From Megamerina dolium (Eukaryota > Arthropoda > Insecta > Diptera > Megamerinidae), in contig OY978525.1 in assembly GCA_963854835.1 (NCBI GenBank), forward strand, positions 72,534,128-72,598,127: 64,000 bases of DNA, in the 5' to 3' direction. The position numbers and the translations under genes were made by a program. Each line of letters starts with the position of its first letter. Position 1 is the first letter of the stretch. Of the stretch, positions 21,491 through 32,135 are shown piece by piece. The notes under the pieces were generated by a model. The model had not been told where the DNA came from. It did no database searches and saw nothing but the letters and a program-made list of their open reading frames with translations.

Positions 21491-22445
21491 CTTTTTACCA
21501 TTTTGTCCGATTTCGATAGTTGTCGTTACTAGACTGTCCTCAAGTATCACTTCGTATGGCCCAGTCCAGATGGGACTAAATTTTTCCTAGTCTGATTTCT
21601 TAACAATACTTTATCGCCTATTTTAAAAATTATAGGGTTGATCCCTTTGTCGTATTGAATTTTAGCTGATTTCTTTGCTTTTTCCTGATTTTCCTTCACT
21701 AACTCATGTGACCGTTTAGTTAGTATTTTAATAACTTATTTTGAACATCTGCATTGTATAGAAGTGATCTTTTTGTTTTTAAATTTGTCGGCATATCGAT
21801 ATTGAAACCATATAGAACACTGAATGGTGTCCGTTTTGTCGAAGTATGTACGGTGTTATTGGGCACGTGCATCGCTGATGCTAACCATTGGTCCCAATTA
21901 GACACACCTTCTTTAACAAAACTCCTAAGATATTCTGCTAAAGGTCCGTTGCTTCTTTCTGAAGAACCATTTGCTTGTGGATGGTACGGAGTTATATGTA
22001 ATTTTTTAACACCCAGCATTTATCGCAAAACAATTTCGAAGTGAAATTCGTACCATTATCAGTCACTAAAATTTTTTGTATGTTATAACACGCAATAACT
22101 TCGTTGTAAAACGCTTTTGTTGGTGTGCTAGCTTCAGCATCTGGTATATCTACACAAATACAAAATTTGGAAAAATCATCTTGAAATGTAAGTATGTCTC
22201 TGGAAGAATTCCACCATGTCCATATATACCTTTTCAAATGGTTTAGATGGTGTATCAGTTAATATCATTGGCATTTTCGTAAGCCTCGAGCTCTTGTTGG
22301 TTTGACAATTTTTACAATTTTTAACATATTCTTTAATTTGGCTTCGCATACCTTTCCACGTATACTGTCTTCTAATCCAGAAATAAGTTTTCAGAGCTCC
22401 CTGATGTCTTCCTAAAGGTGAATTATGAAAATTGCGGAGTATCGT
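21491..22445 (-). pseudogene. gypsy-type integrase (left arm)
   Basis: Mirror of 36847-37830 without the SINE. Zinc-binding HHCC region near 22300-22440, DDE core in two frames (22237-21992 and 22019-21720) with LVTDNGTNF (second Asp) and SSERSNGPLAEYL (catalytic Glu region). It differs from the right arm by PTKAF/ATKAF and SSERS/SLERS. A frameshift splits the core in both arms. Confidence 0.85.
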
Positions 22446-23740
22446 CGATATATCCTTTTCATCTAGTTTTCATCATCTAGTTTTAACTCGTCACCAGAGT
22501 TTTCATCAGGCTGTTCTTGGCTTTCGGTTTCGTCGACTCGGTTGTGGAACTCTGCTGAGCGCATCCGCGTTCAAGTTTCTTTTTCCTGGTTTATAAATTA
22601 TTTCAAAATAAAATTCAGATAGTTTATGTCTGAAACGTTCCAAGCAGATGTCTGATCTTTCAGATTGGCAATTTCTCGTAGTGGCTGGTGGTCGGTGTTG
22701 ATCTTTAATGGTCTACCGAGTAGATAAGCTCGATAATTCTTCACAGCCCACACGATGGCCAAGAATTACTTTTCGATGGTGGAATACCTTTCCTCAGTAT
22801 CACTGAGCGCCCTGCTCGCAAAGGCTATTGGTCTATCTTTTCTAATATCACCTTGCGATAGAATTACACCTACAGCCTCGTTGCAGGTGTCTGTTGTTAA
22901 CACACAAGGTTCATTTATGGCCTAGGTAAATTATCTCTTTTCGTAGAAACTGGCAATTTTCTGTATTTAGCTTTAAATTATGTTTACCTAAAAGTTCAAA
23001 TACTCTTCGTAAGCGCGATTCATGTTGTGCCAAGTTCCGACCATAGATGACGATGTCGTCCAAATAGACAAAACAATCTATACCTTGAAGTCTTGTTAGT
23101 ACATGATTCATTACTCTTTGGAAGGTAGCAGAGGACCCTGTCAAGCCGAAATGCATTCTATTAAATTCATAGTGCCCAGCACCTGTACTAAAAGTTGTTT
23201 TTCTCTGTCTGATTCTTTCAATAACACTTGATGTAACCCACTGGCCAAATCTTCCTTATGCGCTGCTGGTAGCCTGTATTGTCTTTGGTTGATTGGCGCC
23301 TGGTATGTTTTAATTGGTGTTGTGTGTTTTATACCTGTGGTGTAAGACAATTTGTCGCCTTCCAAGAAAAAAAAATCATGGAACGACTTAAATATACCTT
23401 CTGTTGATATCTTTCCTCAATAATTAAGTTTTCGTCTACGTTAATTGTTTCTAATATTTTGGTAACCCTTTTGTAGTTATAAGTTTCCTTAATGTTATTT
23501 ATTTTATGAGCTATGTCGTATTCTACGTGTTCTAAATGATTAAATTTAATTATATTAATTTTAAGCTTATTATTTACAATGTATGAATCTGTATTCTTGT
23601 TGAGCATTAGGACATACACTGTGTTGTCCATCACATTGCCCAATGTATCACGTATATATATTCTAGGAGATGCTTCCAGTTTTTCTAGTAAAATTGTTTC
23701 TAAATTTTTATTTACTTTAATGGGGACTACCTTCATAGTT
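22446..23740 (-). pseudogene. gypsy-type RT and RNase H (left arm)
   Basis: Mirror of 35164-36446. RT pieces: the entry segment with QYRLPAAHKEDLASGLHQV (23141-23365), then MHFGLTGSSATFQRVMNH and CFVYLDDIVIYG (22911-23156, catalytic YLDD). RNase H follows at about 22610-22910 and carries a stop. The same internal RT deletion is present as in the right arm. Confidence 0.85.
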
Positions 23741-25318
23741 CTCCCAGGTACTACAAAATCACTGATGTAAAGTCATCAAGTGCTGCTTTCGCTCACCGAA
23801 AAAAATCAGTTTCTTTTTCATGGTATTGATAACCGATCCGTTCAATAAATTATCTCTACCTAAGATACCATCAGCAGGTATCCCTCTCTCTTCAGAGTTT
23901 AAGTGTAATTCTAAAATCAAATCATTAGTTCTCTCGTGTTGGACTGCTGTTGGATTCACCCTAATGTGGACACAATTCCTCCGAATGCACCACTAAGATT
24001 CATCAATTGCTGATGACTTTATTAAACTGGTATCTGCCCCAGAGTCTACAAGTAAAATGAGTTTTCCATTTTTTGCTTGCTCACAAGGAAACTCAGTGAA
24101 CACATCACCTACATCAGATACTCCCGAACAGTAGCCATGTTTGTTATTACTGGATGGGAAAGATGGTTCAACAATCCCCCTGGACGCTTGACTACCAACT
24201 TCCGCAATCTTGCTATCTAACTTGGAGGGTGTGTCAACAATCTCTAAAGACGCATGAGTGACACCTTCCATTTCAACGGGCCTACTTTTAGCAAAATTTT
24301 GGGGTTCCCGTAGTTTCCCAGGGTTTTTTCCCATTCCCATGCGTTTATAACAGTCCCGTTTATGTGTCCCGGCTTCTTACAGAAAAAACATTTGGTCTCA
24401 GAAATTCCGCGATTAGGGCCTTTGCTTTCTTGACCTCCCTTACAAGGTGCAGGTGTTTGATTGCCTTTTACTTGTGACCTGTTGTTGCTAAAAGGTGTGG
24501 ATGACAAATTGAACTCATGTCTCTTAAAACAGTCGCCTCTGGTGTGCCCCTTTTTGTCGCAGAAAAAGCAGGTAGGAACTTTCCTTTGGCTATTTTGGGG
24601 ACTTACGTTATTATTTTGGTATTTGCTTATTCTGAGTGGCATCTTGTAATTTCTGATCTGGTGAAATGCCATTGTATTACTGGCCCAGTCTGGTGAACGT
24701 TGTTTAAATATAGTGCTCGCATATTAAACTGATTGAATCGTTGTCCTCTTTCGAGCAGAATACCCGTGTTTACGGCCTCTTCTGCTAATTCTTCCAACGT
24801 GCTCGTCGTACCTAACATATGAGTTTTTAACAATGGGTCTTGAAGGCCTGATATAAAAGATGTCCTCACATACCCCACTAGCTCTTTTAACAACGCTTGG
24901 TCTAAGATCCCACCGTATCTATTTTTATCTATCACTGTATCGCCGTGGATTTTAAATCACCTAATCTCCTTACGAAAACACGTATATCTTCCTGAGGTAG
25001 TGGCGTTCGAATTGTATTTGGTGCGTGAGCGGTTCCAGGTGGATGGTCTTCAAATATGTGTTTCGCAGAAGTGTATACAATTCCTCCATATTAGCGAATT
25101 TCTTACTTAGCACCAAGTTATAAGCATCACCATATAGTCGCTGTTTTATACAAGCTCCGATATCTTCCAACTCGTCAGGTTTTATGACTCTTCGTGATAA
25201 TTCGCACCCAGAAATGAAGTGGTGTACTTCGGTCCTCAAATCTTTAGACTCTATTCCAGTGTGTACTGGGATTAGTCTACTGACGGTCTGTGCTATTTCC
25301 TCAATACGCATTTTGAGC
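23741..25318 (-). pseudogene. gypsy-type gag and protease (left arm)
   Basis: Mirror of 33586-35160. Gag begins at the ATG at 25311 (MRIEEIAQ; right arm MRFEEIAQ). Two zinc knuckles (CFFCDKKGHTRGDC and CFFCKKPGHINGT) lie around 24380-24570. The protease active-site LLVDSGADTSLI lies near 24030-24060. The frame is shifted near 24965, 24650 and 24300. Translations of most gag and protease pieces are identical to the right arm. Confidence 0.85.
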
Positions 25319-25793
25319 TTACATATTAACTTAGTTAATATTATGTGCTGCAGCTAAAGTTAAACTTATATACGCCTATATAACTATCTATCTACATATA
25401 TTATATCTCTTAACAGTAAAGTGTACCTATTTTCGAAAATATGGAATGGACAAAAAAAGCAATCTTAATTTTTTGCTTTTTGTTTATTTCGTTTCTAATT
25501 TTTTACAATCATTTATTATTCAGTATAAAATCTCTTAATTATTATACAACTCATTAATTTTTGCATTATTCAAAGTATATAAATTACATTGTCAACAAAC
25601 TACACTGGTAGTAGTAATATCTGTACATATATATGAGAATGTATATTTAAATATGTATTTCTACAGGGCTATTTAAAAAGAATAAGGAGGATTTTATGAT
25701 TAACTATTTACTACTCTGAGTGTATATGACAATGAGCTGCATGTACTTAGTGTAGATGTGTACGGGTGCTTGAGGGGAAATGGCTTTAAAGCC
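25319..25793. other. inner flank of left arm, AT-rich
   Basis: Unique sequence immediately inside the left arm, unrelated to the corresponding position at 33290-33585. It contains a GCGTATATAAGTTT word on the minus strand near 25370 that could be a TATA box for the gag start, but this is weak. The part at 25680-25793 would be 3' UTR of the FKBP14-like fragment if that call is right. Confidence 0.3.
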
Positions 25794-25966
25794 TTAAAGT
25801 TCGCCTTCTTTTCGGCCAGAAAACTCGTCATGTGAGATAAAACCATTCTTATCCTTGTCCCCATGTTGGAAGATCTCTCAAGACTAGTTTGTCGTTTTCT
25901 TTAAGCATATTCAATAGCTCGTCGGAATCTTGTCCTTCAACAGCAGTCATTTGCTTTTGTTTTTTG
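25794..25966 (-). pseudogene. FKBP14-like C-terminal gene fragment
   Basis: The minus-strand frame starts QMTAVEGQDSDELLNMLKEN and, after a one-base frame change, continues as an EF-hand loop DKDKNGFISHDEF and a C-terminus ending GEL just before a stop at 25794-25796. The order (acidic helix, EF-hand, short tail ending in a -DEL-like ER-retention signal) is that of the C-terminus of FKBP14-type ER peptidyl-prolyl isomerases. No peptidyl-prolyl isomerase domain is present: upstream sequence turns into the 173-bp tandem repeat. The frame change and the altered tail suggest a captured, dead piece rather than an exon in use. A true last exon disrupted by sequence error is the alternative. Confidence 0.55.
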
Positions 25967-25967
25967 C

Positions 25968-26313
25968 GAGGGTGGTCTCGGATTTTCTGTGGTTCCCGGC
26001 AACCCAGCCAGCCACAGAATTGGCGACCAGTCAGCCATGGGAGCGGCACCCCGGCCTTAAACTGAATCGGCACTCCGGTCGATTTCAGTGCTCCCAGGCA
26101 TCCGAATGTCCGCTAAGCCCTCCCAAAAGGTTTTTTTTGGGAGGGTGGTCTCGGATTTCCGCGGTGTTCGGCAACCCAGTCAGCCACAGAATTGACGGTC
26201 AGCCAGCCATGGGAGCGGCACCCTCGCCTTAGACTGAATCGGCACCCCGGTCGATTTCAGTGCTCCCAGGCATCCGAATGGCCATTAAGCCCTCCCCAAA
26301 GGGTTTTTCTTTT
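25968..26313. repeat. 173-bp tandem duplication
   Basis: Two head-to-tail units start at 25968 and 26141 with the word GAGGGTGGTCTCGGATTT. Both contain GCCATGGGAGCGGCACCC and CAGTGCTCCCAGGCATCCGAATG, and end in CCCTCCC-AAAGG plus a T-run. They are GC-richer than the surroundings. The units differ by several substitutions. The first unit directly abuts the FKBP14-like fragment. Confidence 0.9.
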
Positions 26314-26505
26314 TCCTTCCTCTCTTTGCTGAACATCTGATGTCTCTGCTTCTACTGCTGGCTGCTTCTATTGCTTCCTTTATATCATTTATATTTTTAT
26401 TTATCTCGATTTTTATAATCACCCCTTTCTCATCTCACCCCTTTTTTCCCCAAACAATTATTATTAAATTTACTACTGTTTTTTAAGTTCTCTATTTTTG
26501 ATTGT
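26314..26505. other. pyrimidine-rich spacer
   Basis: Low-complexity pyrimidine-rich sequence between the tandem repeat and the RTE LINE; no gene seen. Confidence 0.3.
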
Positions 26506-29500
26506 GGTGGTCTGGTGGTGTTTTCGCAAGGTAACGTGTCTAACTGCCTCAACCAGGTGGGGCTAGCGCAATCCTTGTTGAACTCATCGCAAGTCAACTC
26601 ACTGGCTGTCATGTAGTTTGATTTGAGCTCTATGTGATGATACCTTTATTTGTTAATGAGGGGTAGTCATATAGCTTGCTCTGCTTACTCTGTGATGGCG
26701 CTTTCATTATTATTAATGGGGGCCCTCCATGTGGCGACCACCGGGCAACGTCTTCCTGGCACCCGCTAGGAGGCGGCTGAAGTGAGTGGCGAAAATCTCC
26801 TCGGTTAGAGGTTGTGCGTTGGGTTTGGGACCCGCCACATAAAAAACCCCCCCAATGAAAAAAACAAATATGCCTCGGATAAGGACTACCGCTTTTCTTG
26901 ATAACCCCCGCAAACGGAAAAAGGACCACGATTTACGGATATGCACCTGGAATGTCCGGTCCCTTTATAGGGAGGGTGCCTCTATCCAGCTGGTTGATGT
27001 CCTCGAAAAATACAGAGCTGACATCACCGCTCTCCAGGAAATGCGATGGACAGGACAGGGCTGCTCCAAAAGAGCGTCCTGTGACATCTACTACAGTTGC
27101 CATGCTGAAAGGCACGAATTAGGATGTGGATTTTTGGTCAGCAAGAGACTACGACATCTTGTCTCACAGTTTACGCCTGTGAACGAACGGCTGGCCACAA
27201 TCCGCATCAAGGCAAAATTTTTCAACATCAGCCTTATATGTGCCCACGCTCCGACGGATGAGAAGGACAATGTGACCAAGGAGAGCTTTCAGCGCCTCGA
27301 AGAAGCTTATGACCGCTGCCCCCGCCACGATATCAAAATCGTGCTTGGCGACTTTAATGCCAGGGTGGGGAAGGAAGGTACCTTTGGTTCAACTGTCGGA
27401 AAATTCAGCATCCACCAGAACACCTCCGATAACGGAATGAGGCTGATCGACTTCGCCGCAGCATGAAACATGGTAATTGGTGGTACCAGATTCCAGCATC
27501 TCGAAATCCACAAAGCGACATGGCTGTCTCCAGATCAACGTACAAGAAACCAAATTGACCATGTGGTGATTGACGGAAGGCATGCTTCCAGTTTGATGGA
27601 CGTGAAATCGATCCGTGGTGCCAACATCGACTCGGATCACTACCTTGTTGCAGCTAAGGTGCGCACACGCCTATGTGTCGCAAATAACAAGAGAAGTCCC
27701 ACACAGATAAAGCTCGACGTCAGTAAGCTGCGATCACCAGAGACAGCAGATGCATTTTCCACTCGACTATCGGATCTGCTTATGCAGAACACTCCCCCAC
27801 TTGATGATACATGCGCACGGTGGACACATATATCCCACTCCATGACTACTGCTGCCGAGGAGGTAATCGGTTACTACCGGCCTCTGAGGAATGAGTGGTA
27901 TGATCAGGAGTGTCGCGACGCTACCGCAGAGAAAGGCTCCGCCTACAGAAAAACCCTGCGTGCAGGCGCGAGCTGTTAAGGAATGGTAAGAGAGAAAAGA
28001 AGTGCAGAGAGACGTCTTTTCAGGCGCAAGAAGAGGGAGTTGGAAAGACGCGAGTGTGAGGAGATAGAGATATGTACCGACAAGAATGAGACTCGAACTT
28101 CTTCGAAAATATCAAGCGCCTGAGTGGAGGTTTAAATCCCGGAGCCTCTTCTTGTCGTGATGGAAATGGGAATCTGGTTACAGATGTCCAGAGTGTACTG
28201 AGCCTATGGAGGGAACACTTCTCCACGTTACTGAATGGCGATGCTACGAACAATTCCGCCAGTGGAGGAGAATGCCCGATAACCCCAATTGCAGATGATG
28301 GTGTTGATGTTCCACCACCCGACTATGACGAGGTTGAAACGGCCATTTTAAGGCTGAAGAACAACAAAGCTGCAGGTGCTGATGGCCTGCCCGCCGAGTT
28401 GTTTAAGACCGGAGGCGATGAGCTGCTCACCCGCATGCACCAGCTCATAAGCAGAATATGGTCGGATGAAAGCATGCCTGATGATTGGAGGCTCAGTGTT
28501 CTCTGTCCTGTACATAAAAAAGGAGACCCCACAATTTGCGCCAACTACCGTGGAATAAGTCTCCTGATCATCGCGTACAAGGTTCTATCGAGCGTACTGT
28601 GTGAAAGGTTGAAGCCTATGCTCAGCAACCTGATTGGACCTTATCAGTGTGGCTTCATACCTGGTAAATCCACCATCGACCAGATTTTCACACTGCGCCA
28701 AATCCTGGAGAAGACCCAAGAAAAACAGATCGACACACACCACCTATTTGTTGATTATAAAGCCGCTTTCGACAGTCCGGTAAGGGATTACCTCTATGCA
28801 ACAATGTCTGAGTTCGGTATTCCTGCAAAGCTCATTCGACTTTGTAGAATGACACTGCATAACTCCTGTTGTGCAGTGAAAATCGGGAAGGACCTCTCCG
28901 CACCGTTTAATACCGAACCGGGTTTCAGACAAGGTGATTCGTTATCGTGAGACTTTTTCAATCTTATTATGGAGAAAAGTGTCATGCTGTTAGCGTATGC
29001 CGACGATATTGACATAATCGGCATGAACACGCGAGCAGTCAGTACAGCATTCTCAGAGTTGGAAAGAGAGTCGCGTCGGATGGGTCTCACGGTGAACGAG
29101 GGCAAGACGAAGTATCTAGTGTCAACAAACAAAGAGTCCCGGCGTCTTGGACAGCACGTCACTGTTGACAACTACGCTTTTGAAGTAGTAAGGGACTTTG
29201 TCTATCTTGGAACCAGCATTAACAGCAGTAATGACGTCAGCTTGGAGATCATGCGTAGGATAACTCTTGCTAACAGGTGTTACTTTGGGCTGAGTAAGCA
29301 ATTGAGAAGTCGAGCCCTCTCTCGAAGAACGAAAACTACACTCTACAAGTCTCTCATCATGCCTGTCCTAACATATCGCGCTGAATCCTGGACAATTTCC
29401 ACCTCGGATGAGCGAATGCTTGCAGTTTTCGAGAGAAAAGTCCTACGCAAGATCTTTGGACCTATTTGCGTTGGTGGCGAGTACCGAATAAGGTACAACC

Positions 29501-29822
29501 ATGAGCTGTACGAGCTGTATGCCGATATTGACATAGTAAAGCGCATCAAAATCCAGCGGCTGCGCTGGCTAGGTCATGTCGAGCGAATGGAAGAACGCGC
29601 TCCAGCTAAGAAGGTGTTATATTCGGAACCCGCTGGAGGACGACGCAAAAGAGGAAGACCAAACCTCCGGTGGAAAGACCAAGTACTGGAGAACCTGACG
29701 GCGCTTGGAATTTCTATCTGGCGCCAGCTAGCGAAGAACGGAGATGGCTGGCGAAGCATGTTATTTTCGGCCTAAATCGATACTCGGTTGTTATGGCCAC
29801 ATAAGTAAGTAAAGTAAGTATT
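26506..29822 (+). mobile_element. RTE-type LINE, nearly full-length copy A
   Basis: 3.3-kb LINE with a 5' UTR (26506-26854, shared with the copy at 47248), one long ORF2-type gene and a short 3' end (TTATGGCCACATAAGTAAGTAA). The 3' terminus matches those of copies B (62206) and C (63556). A single ORF with an N-terminal APE endonuclease and a compact RT, and a very short 3' UTR with a simple-repeat tail, is characteristic of the RTE clade (the group that includes BovB). The frame is broken in several places. Confidence 0.9.
26855..29775 (+). pseudogene. RTE ORF (APE endonuclease + reverse transcriptase), broken
   Basis: Start ATG at 26855. Endonuclease motifs in order: LRICTWNVRSLYREGA, ITALQEMRWTGQG, FFNISLICAHAPTDEKD, IKIVLGDFNARVGKEG, then after an in-frame TGA at 27464-27466 NQIDHVVIDGRHAS and NIDSDHYLVAAKVRTR. 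The RT region (28399-29775) has PVHKKGDPTICANYRGISL, LFVDYKAAFDSPVRDYL, FRQGDSLS, catalytic LLAYADDIDIIGM and the tail KRIKIQRLRWLGHVERMEE. Breaks: stop at about 27977, frameshifts in 27980-28390, TGA at 28948-28950, and a 45-bp deletion just before the YADD motif relative to copy C. The enzyme would make LINE cDNA at a nicked target. This copy cannot. Confidence 0.9.
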
Positions 29823-30465
29823 TTGGATTGTTGTTGTTATTAATATTCATCTCAATATTTCAATATTTATCTCAATTTGGTTATTAATTTTATCTTTAAT
29901 ATTAATTTAATTTATTTTATTTATTGATTTTAATTTAATTTTATATTTAAAATTGATTTCAATTTTGTTTGATTTAGAGAATTAATTTTATAATTTCTAT
30001 TTTTTCTCTCCCTCTCTCTCCTTTTATCTCACTCCCTCTCTCTCCCCATTATTTCAATTATAATTTAATTTATCCCGATTTTTTTTTGTAATACATTCCC
30101 TAAATTCTCTCCCTTTTTTTTATAACTTATAATTTTACTAATTATTTTAATTCAATTTTATGTTCAACATTAATTTTGAATTATTTTATTTAGAAAATTT
30201 ATTTATATTTTTCTATATCTCTCCTCCTCTATCTCCATTATATTTCTCCCTTCATCTCCCTCCCGTTTAATATTAATTTTTATATTAATTTTAATTTAAT
30301 TTTTGTTTTATATTAATCTCAATTTTATTTTATTAGAAAATTAACTCTATTTTCTCTATCCCTCCCTCTCTGTGTCTGATGTAGGCTTTGCGTCTCCATT
30401 GCAGTAAGCCGCAAGGGCGGAGGAATGTCTACGCCAGACTATTACATCACGCGCTCTGTCTGGTG
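29823..30465. other. AT-rich, CTCTCC-rich noncoding region
   Basis: Alternating AT-rich stretches (ATTAATTTTAATTTAATTTT-type words) and CTCTCCCTCTCTC tracts. Imperfect internal repetition with a period of roughly 100-150 bp is visible, for example repeats of ATTTTATTTTATTAGAAAATTAA. No gene recognised. Confidence 0.5.
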
Positions 30466-30510
30466 CCACCTTTATAGAAGGCGATGCAACTCTGACTTGA
30501 TCAGTCAGCA
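30466..30510 (+). promoter_or_regulatory. possible TATA/Inr core promoter
   Basis: TTTATAG (30471-30477) lies about 30 bp before TCAGTCAG (30501-30508), which matches the arthropod initiator TCAGTY. Spacing and words are those of an insect RNA polymerase II core promoter. The context, a GC-richer island in AT-rich DNA with an ATG 360 bp downstream, fits either an LTR or a host gene first exon. No transcript evidence. Confidence 0.35.
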
Positions 30511-30865
30511 GTTGATTCGTTATTCTTGTTCTTCTTTTTTTTCTGATATACATATTTTTTCCCGACAAGAGCAGTGCGCGCATTTTCTTTTTTTATAATA
30601 TTATCTGTTCTCACGTAATAATATATACATATAAGTAGACAATTAAAACTCTCATATTTAATCTTAATTGCTATATATATAAATGAGTGCCGTGTCATTT
30701 ATACATTTATCTCGGATCTTTTTCTTTATAATAAAGAATATATGTACATAAGAAACAATTCGTTTGTGATTTTCGTGCTTTTCTTTTTCATTTAATACGG
30801 AATTTCTTCCGCTAACGAAAATGATTAAATTCAATAAAATTTTATTAAAACATACATTTTGAATA
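30511..30865. other. AT-rich possible 5' leader
   Basis: AT-rich sequence between the candidate promoter and the ATG at 30866; no upstream motif recognised. It would be a 5' UTR if the promoter is real. Confidence 0.25.
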
Positions 30866-31102
30866 ATGGTATTGGCCACCAACGAAAGTCTTTACAATTT
30901 GGTAGTTGATGGAAAGTGTGCTAATGCGAATACAACAACTGCCACAAGTATCAGCAGCACCACCATCACATCAACAGTAACAACAACAACAACAATTAAC
31001 CAAAAGAACAAATGGAACAAAATCAACAGTAACAGCGACAACATAGTCAAGATTTGCCATCAATTATATACAGCAATAGTTTGCAAGTGGCAAACAAGAT
31101 GA
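30866..31102 (+). CDS. short Asn/Thr-rich ORF, unrecognised
   Basis: 78-codon frame starting ATGGTATTGGCC. It has a plain N-terminus (VLATNESLYNLVVDGKC) followed by an Asn/Thr/Ser-rich run and a Lys/Asn-rich end. Such homopolymer-like runs built on CAA/ACA codons are common in fly regulatory proteins, and the sequence continues CAA/ACA-rich to about 31180. It could be the first coding part of a host or LTR-element gene, or accidental. I do not recognise a family. Confidence 0.25.
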   Translation: MVLATNESLYNLVVDGKCANANTTTATSISSTTITSTVTTTTTINQKNKWNKINSNSDNIVKICHQLYTAIVCKWQTR

Positions 31103-31329
31103 CGACGAAAAATGACGCTAACAGCAAACATCATCAACAGAGAAAACACCGGTAACTGCAACAATCCCGAAAACATCGTTTAACAAGTAGATTTTATATT
31201 TATTTATTATTTCTTTAATTTAAAATCGGTTTTTATTTTTCAAAAAGCAAGAAGCAGTCGGTAATTGTGTTAGCAGGAACATCAACTCAACCAAGGTATG
31301 AGCCCACCGGCATCTCTCTCACACGTTCT
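31103..31329. other. noncoding, nothing recognised
   Basis: CAA-rich then AT-rich sequence leading into a (TA)n array. Confidence 0.3.
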
Positions 31330-31330
31330 T

Positions 31331-31427
<97 letters not shown>

Positions 31428-31430
31428 ATG
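31330..31430. repeat. (TA)n microsatellite
   Basis: About 100 bp of nearly pure TA dinucleotides, directly adjoining the tail end of a SINE fragment. Confidence 0.95.
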
Positions 31431-31502
31431 CACTTATAGGCCCCGAAGGGCTCTTTGGCCGAGCTTCTCTTCTATTGCTGTTGTGCGTGTTAGAGCTAAC
31501 CG
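31431..31502 (-). mobile_element. SINE 3'-end fragment
   Basis: Plus-strand words CACTTATAGGCCCCGAAGGG, CTCTTTGGCCGAGCTTCTCT and GTTGTGCGTGTTAGAGC match the last 70 bp of the SINE (compare 3066-3140 and 36485-36550). On the minus strand this is the 3' end followed by a (TA)n tail. The tRNA-like head is missing. Confidence 0.8.
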
Positions 31503-31634
31503 CTCCCATGATGGACAGACGACAGACAAACGGTCCTAATATCTATAGCTATGCATACATTGATTTCCTTATTCGTTAGATATACAAAGTTATACCACCC
31601 CTGTGTACAAGTGCGCACGCGTATACATACCGTC
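31503..31634. other. spacer, nothing recognised
   Basis: Short unique sequence between the SINE fragment and the 30-bp repeat array. Confidence 0.3.
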
Positions 31635-32135
31635 GGTGCTTTCGAAGAAAGACGCACGAGTGTTTTACGACGAAGAAAGACGCTTAAAAAAAGAAGACGA
31701 AGAAGGACTCGTAACCATTATTTTCGGCGAAGAAAGGTGTGTTAACATATTTGACGACAAAGAAAGACACTTTATGCCAGATTTATCACTCGAGAGATGT
31801 GGTATTACTATTATTACTATTAAATTTAAAAATTTAATAGTAATAATTGTTACTTATTAAAATTTATTACTAGTTAGTTACTATAATTAGTGTATTTAAT
31901 ATGTTTTGCCTTATGTATTGGTTGAAGAAGTCTGGTAATAACCAGGACGATGGTAAGTAATCCGTATATTGTAAATATTTTATTTTTTTACTGATTCATC
32001 ATCGCCCAACCAAACGAAAATACATTGCATTCATTCTACACCATCTCGTATTTTTTGTTAATTTACACGTCTTTGTTCGTCGTCAATTATATTTACACGT
32101 CTTTCTTCGCCGTCAATTATGTTTACGTTCTACAA
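31635..32135. repeat. Foldback-like element: inverted arrays of 30-bp repeats
   Basis: The left array has five copies of a CGAAGAAAGACGC-like core starting at 31643, 31671, 31698, 31728 and 31758 (27-30 bp apart). The right array is inverted: two exact-length 30-bp units at 32061-32090 and 32091-32120 with the complementary core CTTTGTTCG/CTTTCTTCG, and a partial third. About 270 bp of AT-rich DNA, with a perfect 18-bp-arm hairpin at 31810-31847, separates them. Long inverted termini built of short tandem repeats are the hallmark of Foldback-type elements of flies. No transposase is present. The left array is also open as a 10-residue periodic peptide (DEERR-like), so a coding repeat is an alternative. 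Confidence 0.5.

Larger units (their letters stand above)
17140..25318. repeat. left arm of 8.2-8.6 kb inverted repeat
   Basis: The reverse complement of this arm matches 33586-42170 almost base for base. Homology starts at the gag ATG (25311 here, 33589 there) and runs through gag, protease, RT, RNase H, integrase, a 1.8-kb noncoding region, an 840-bp LTR and 1.7 kb of a LOA-like LINE. It ends near 17140-17155, where this arm joins a gypsy fragment and the right arm continues into the LINE. The arms differ by scattered substitutions and by a SINE present only in the right arm. Confidence 0.95.

Noticed and set aside
26630..29759. Numerous minus-strand frames over the RTE LINE
   Set aside because: They are shadows of the plus-strand LINE gene; the motifs read only on the plus strand.
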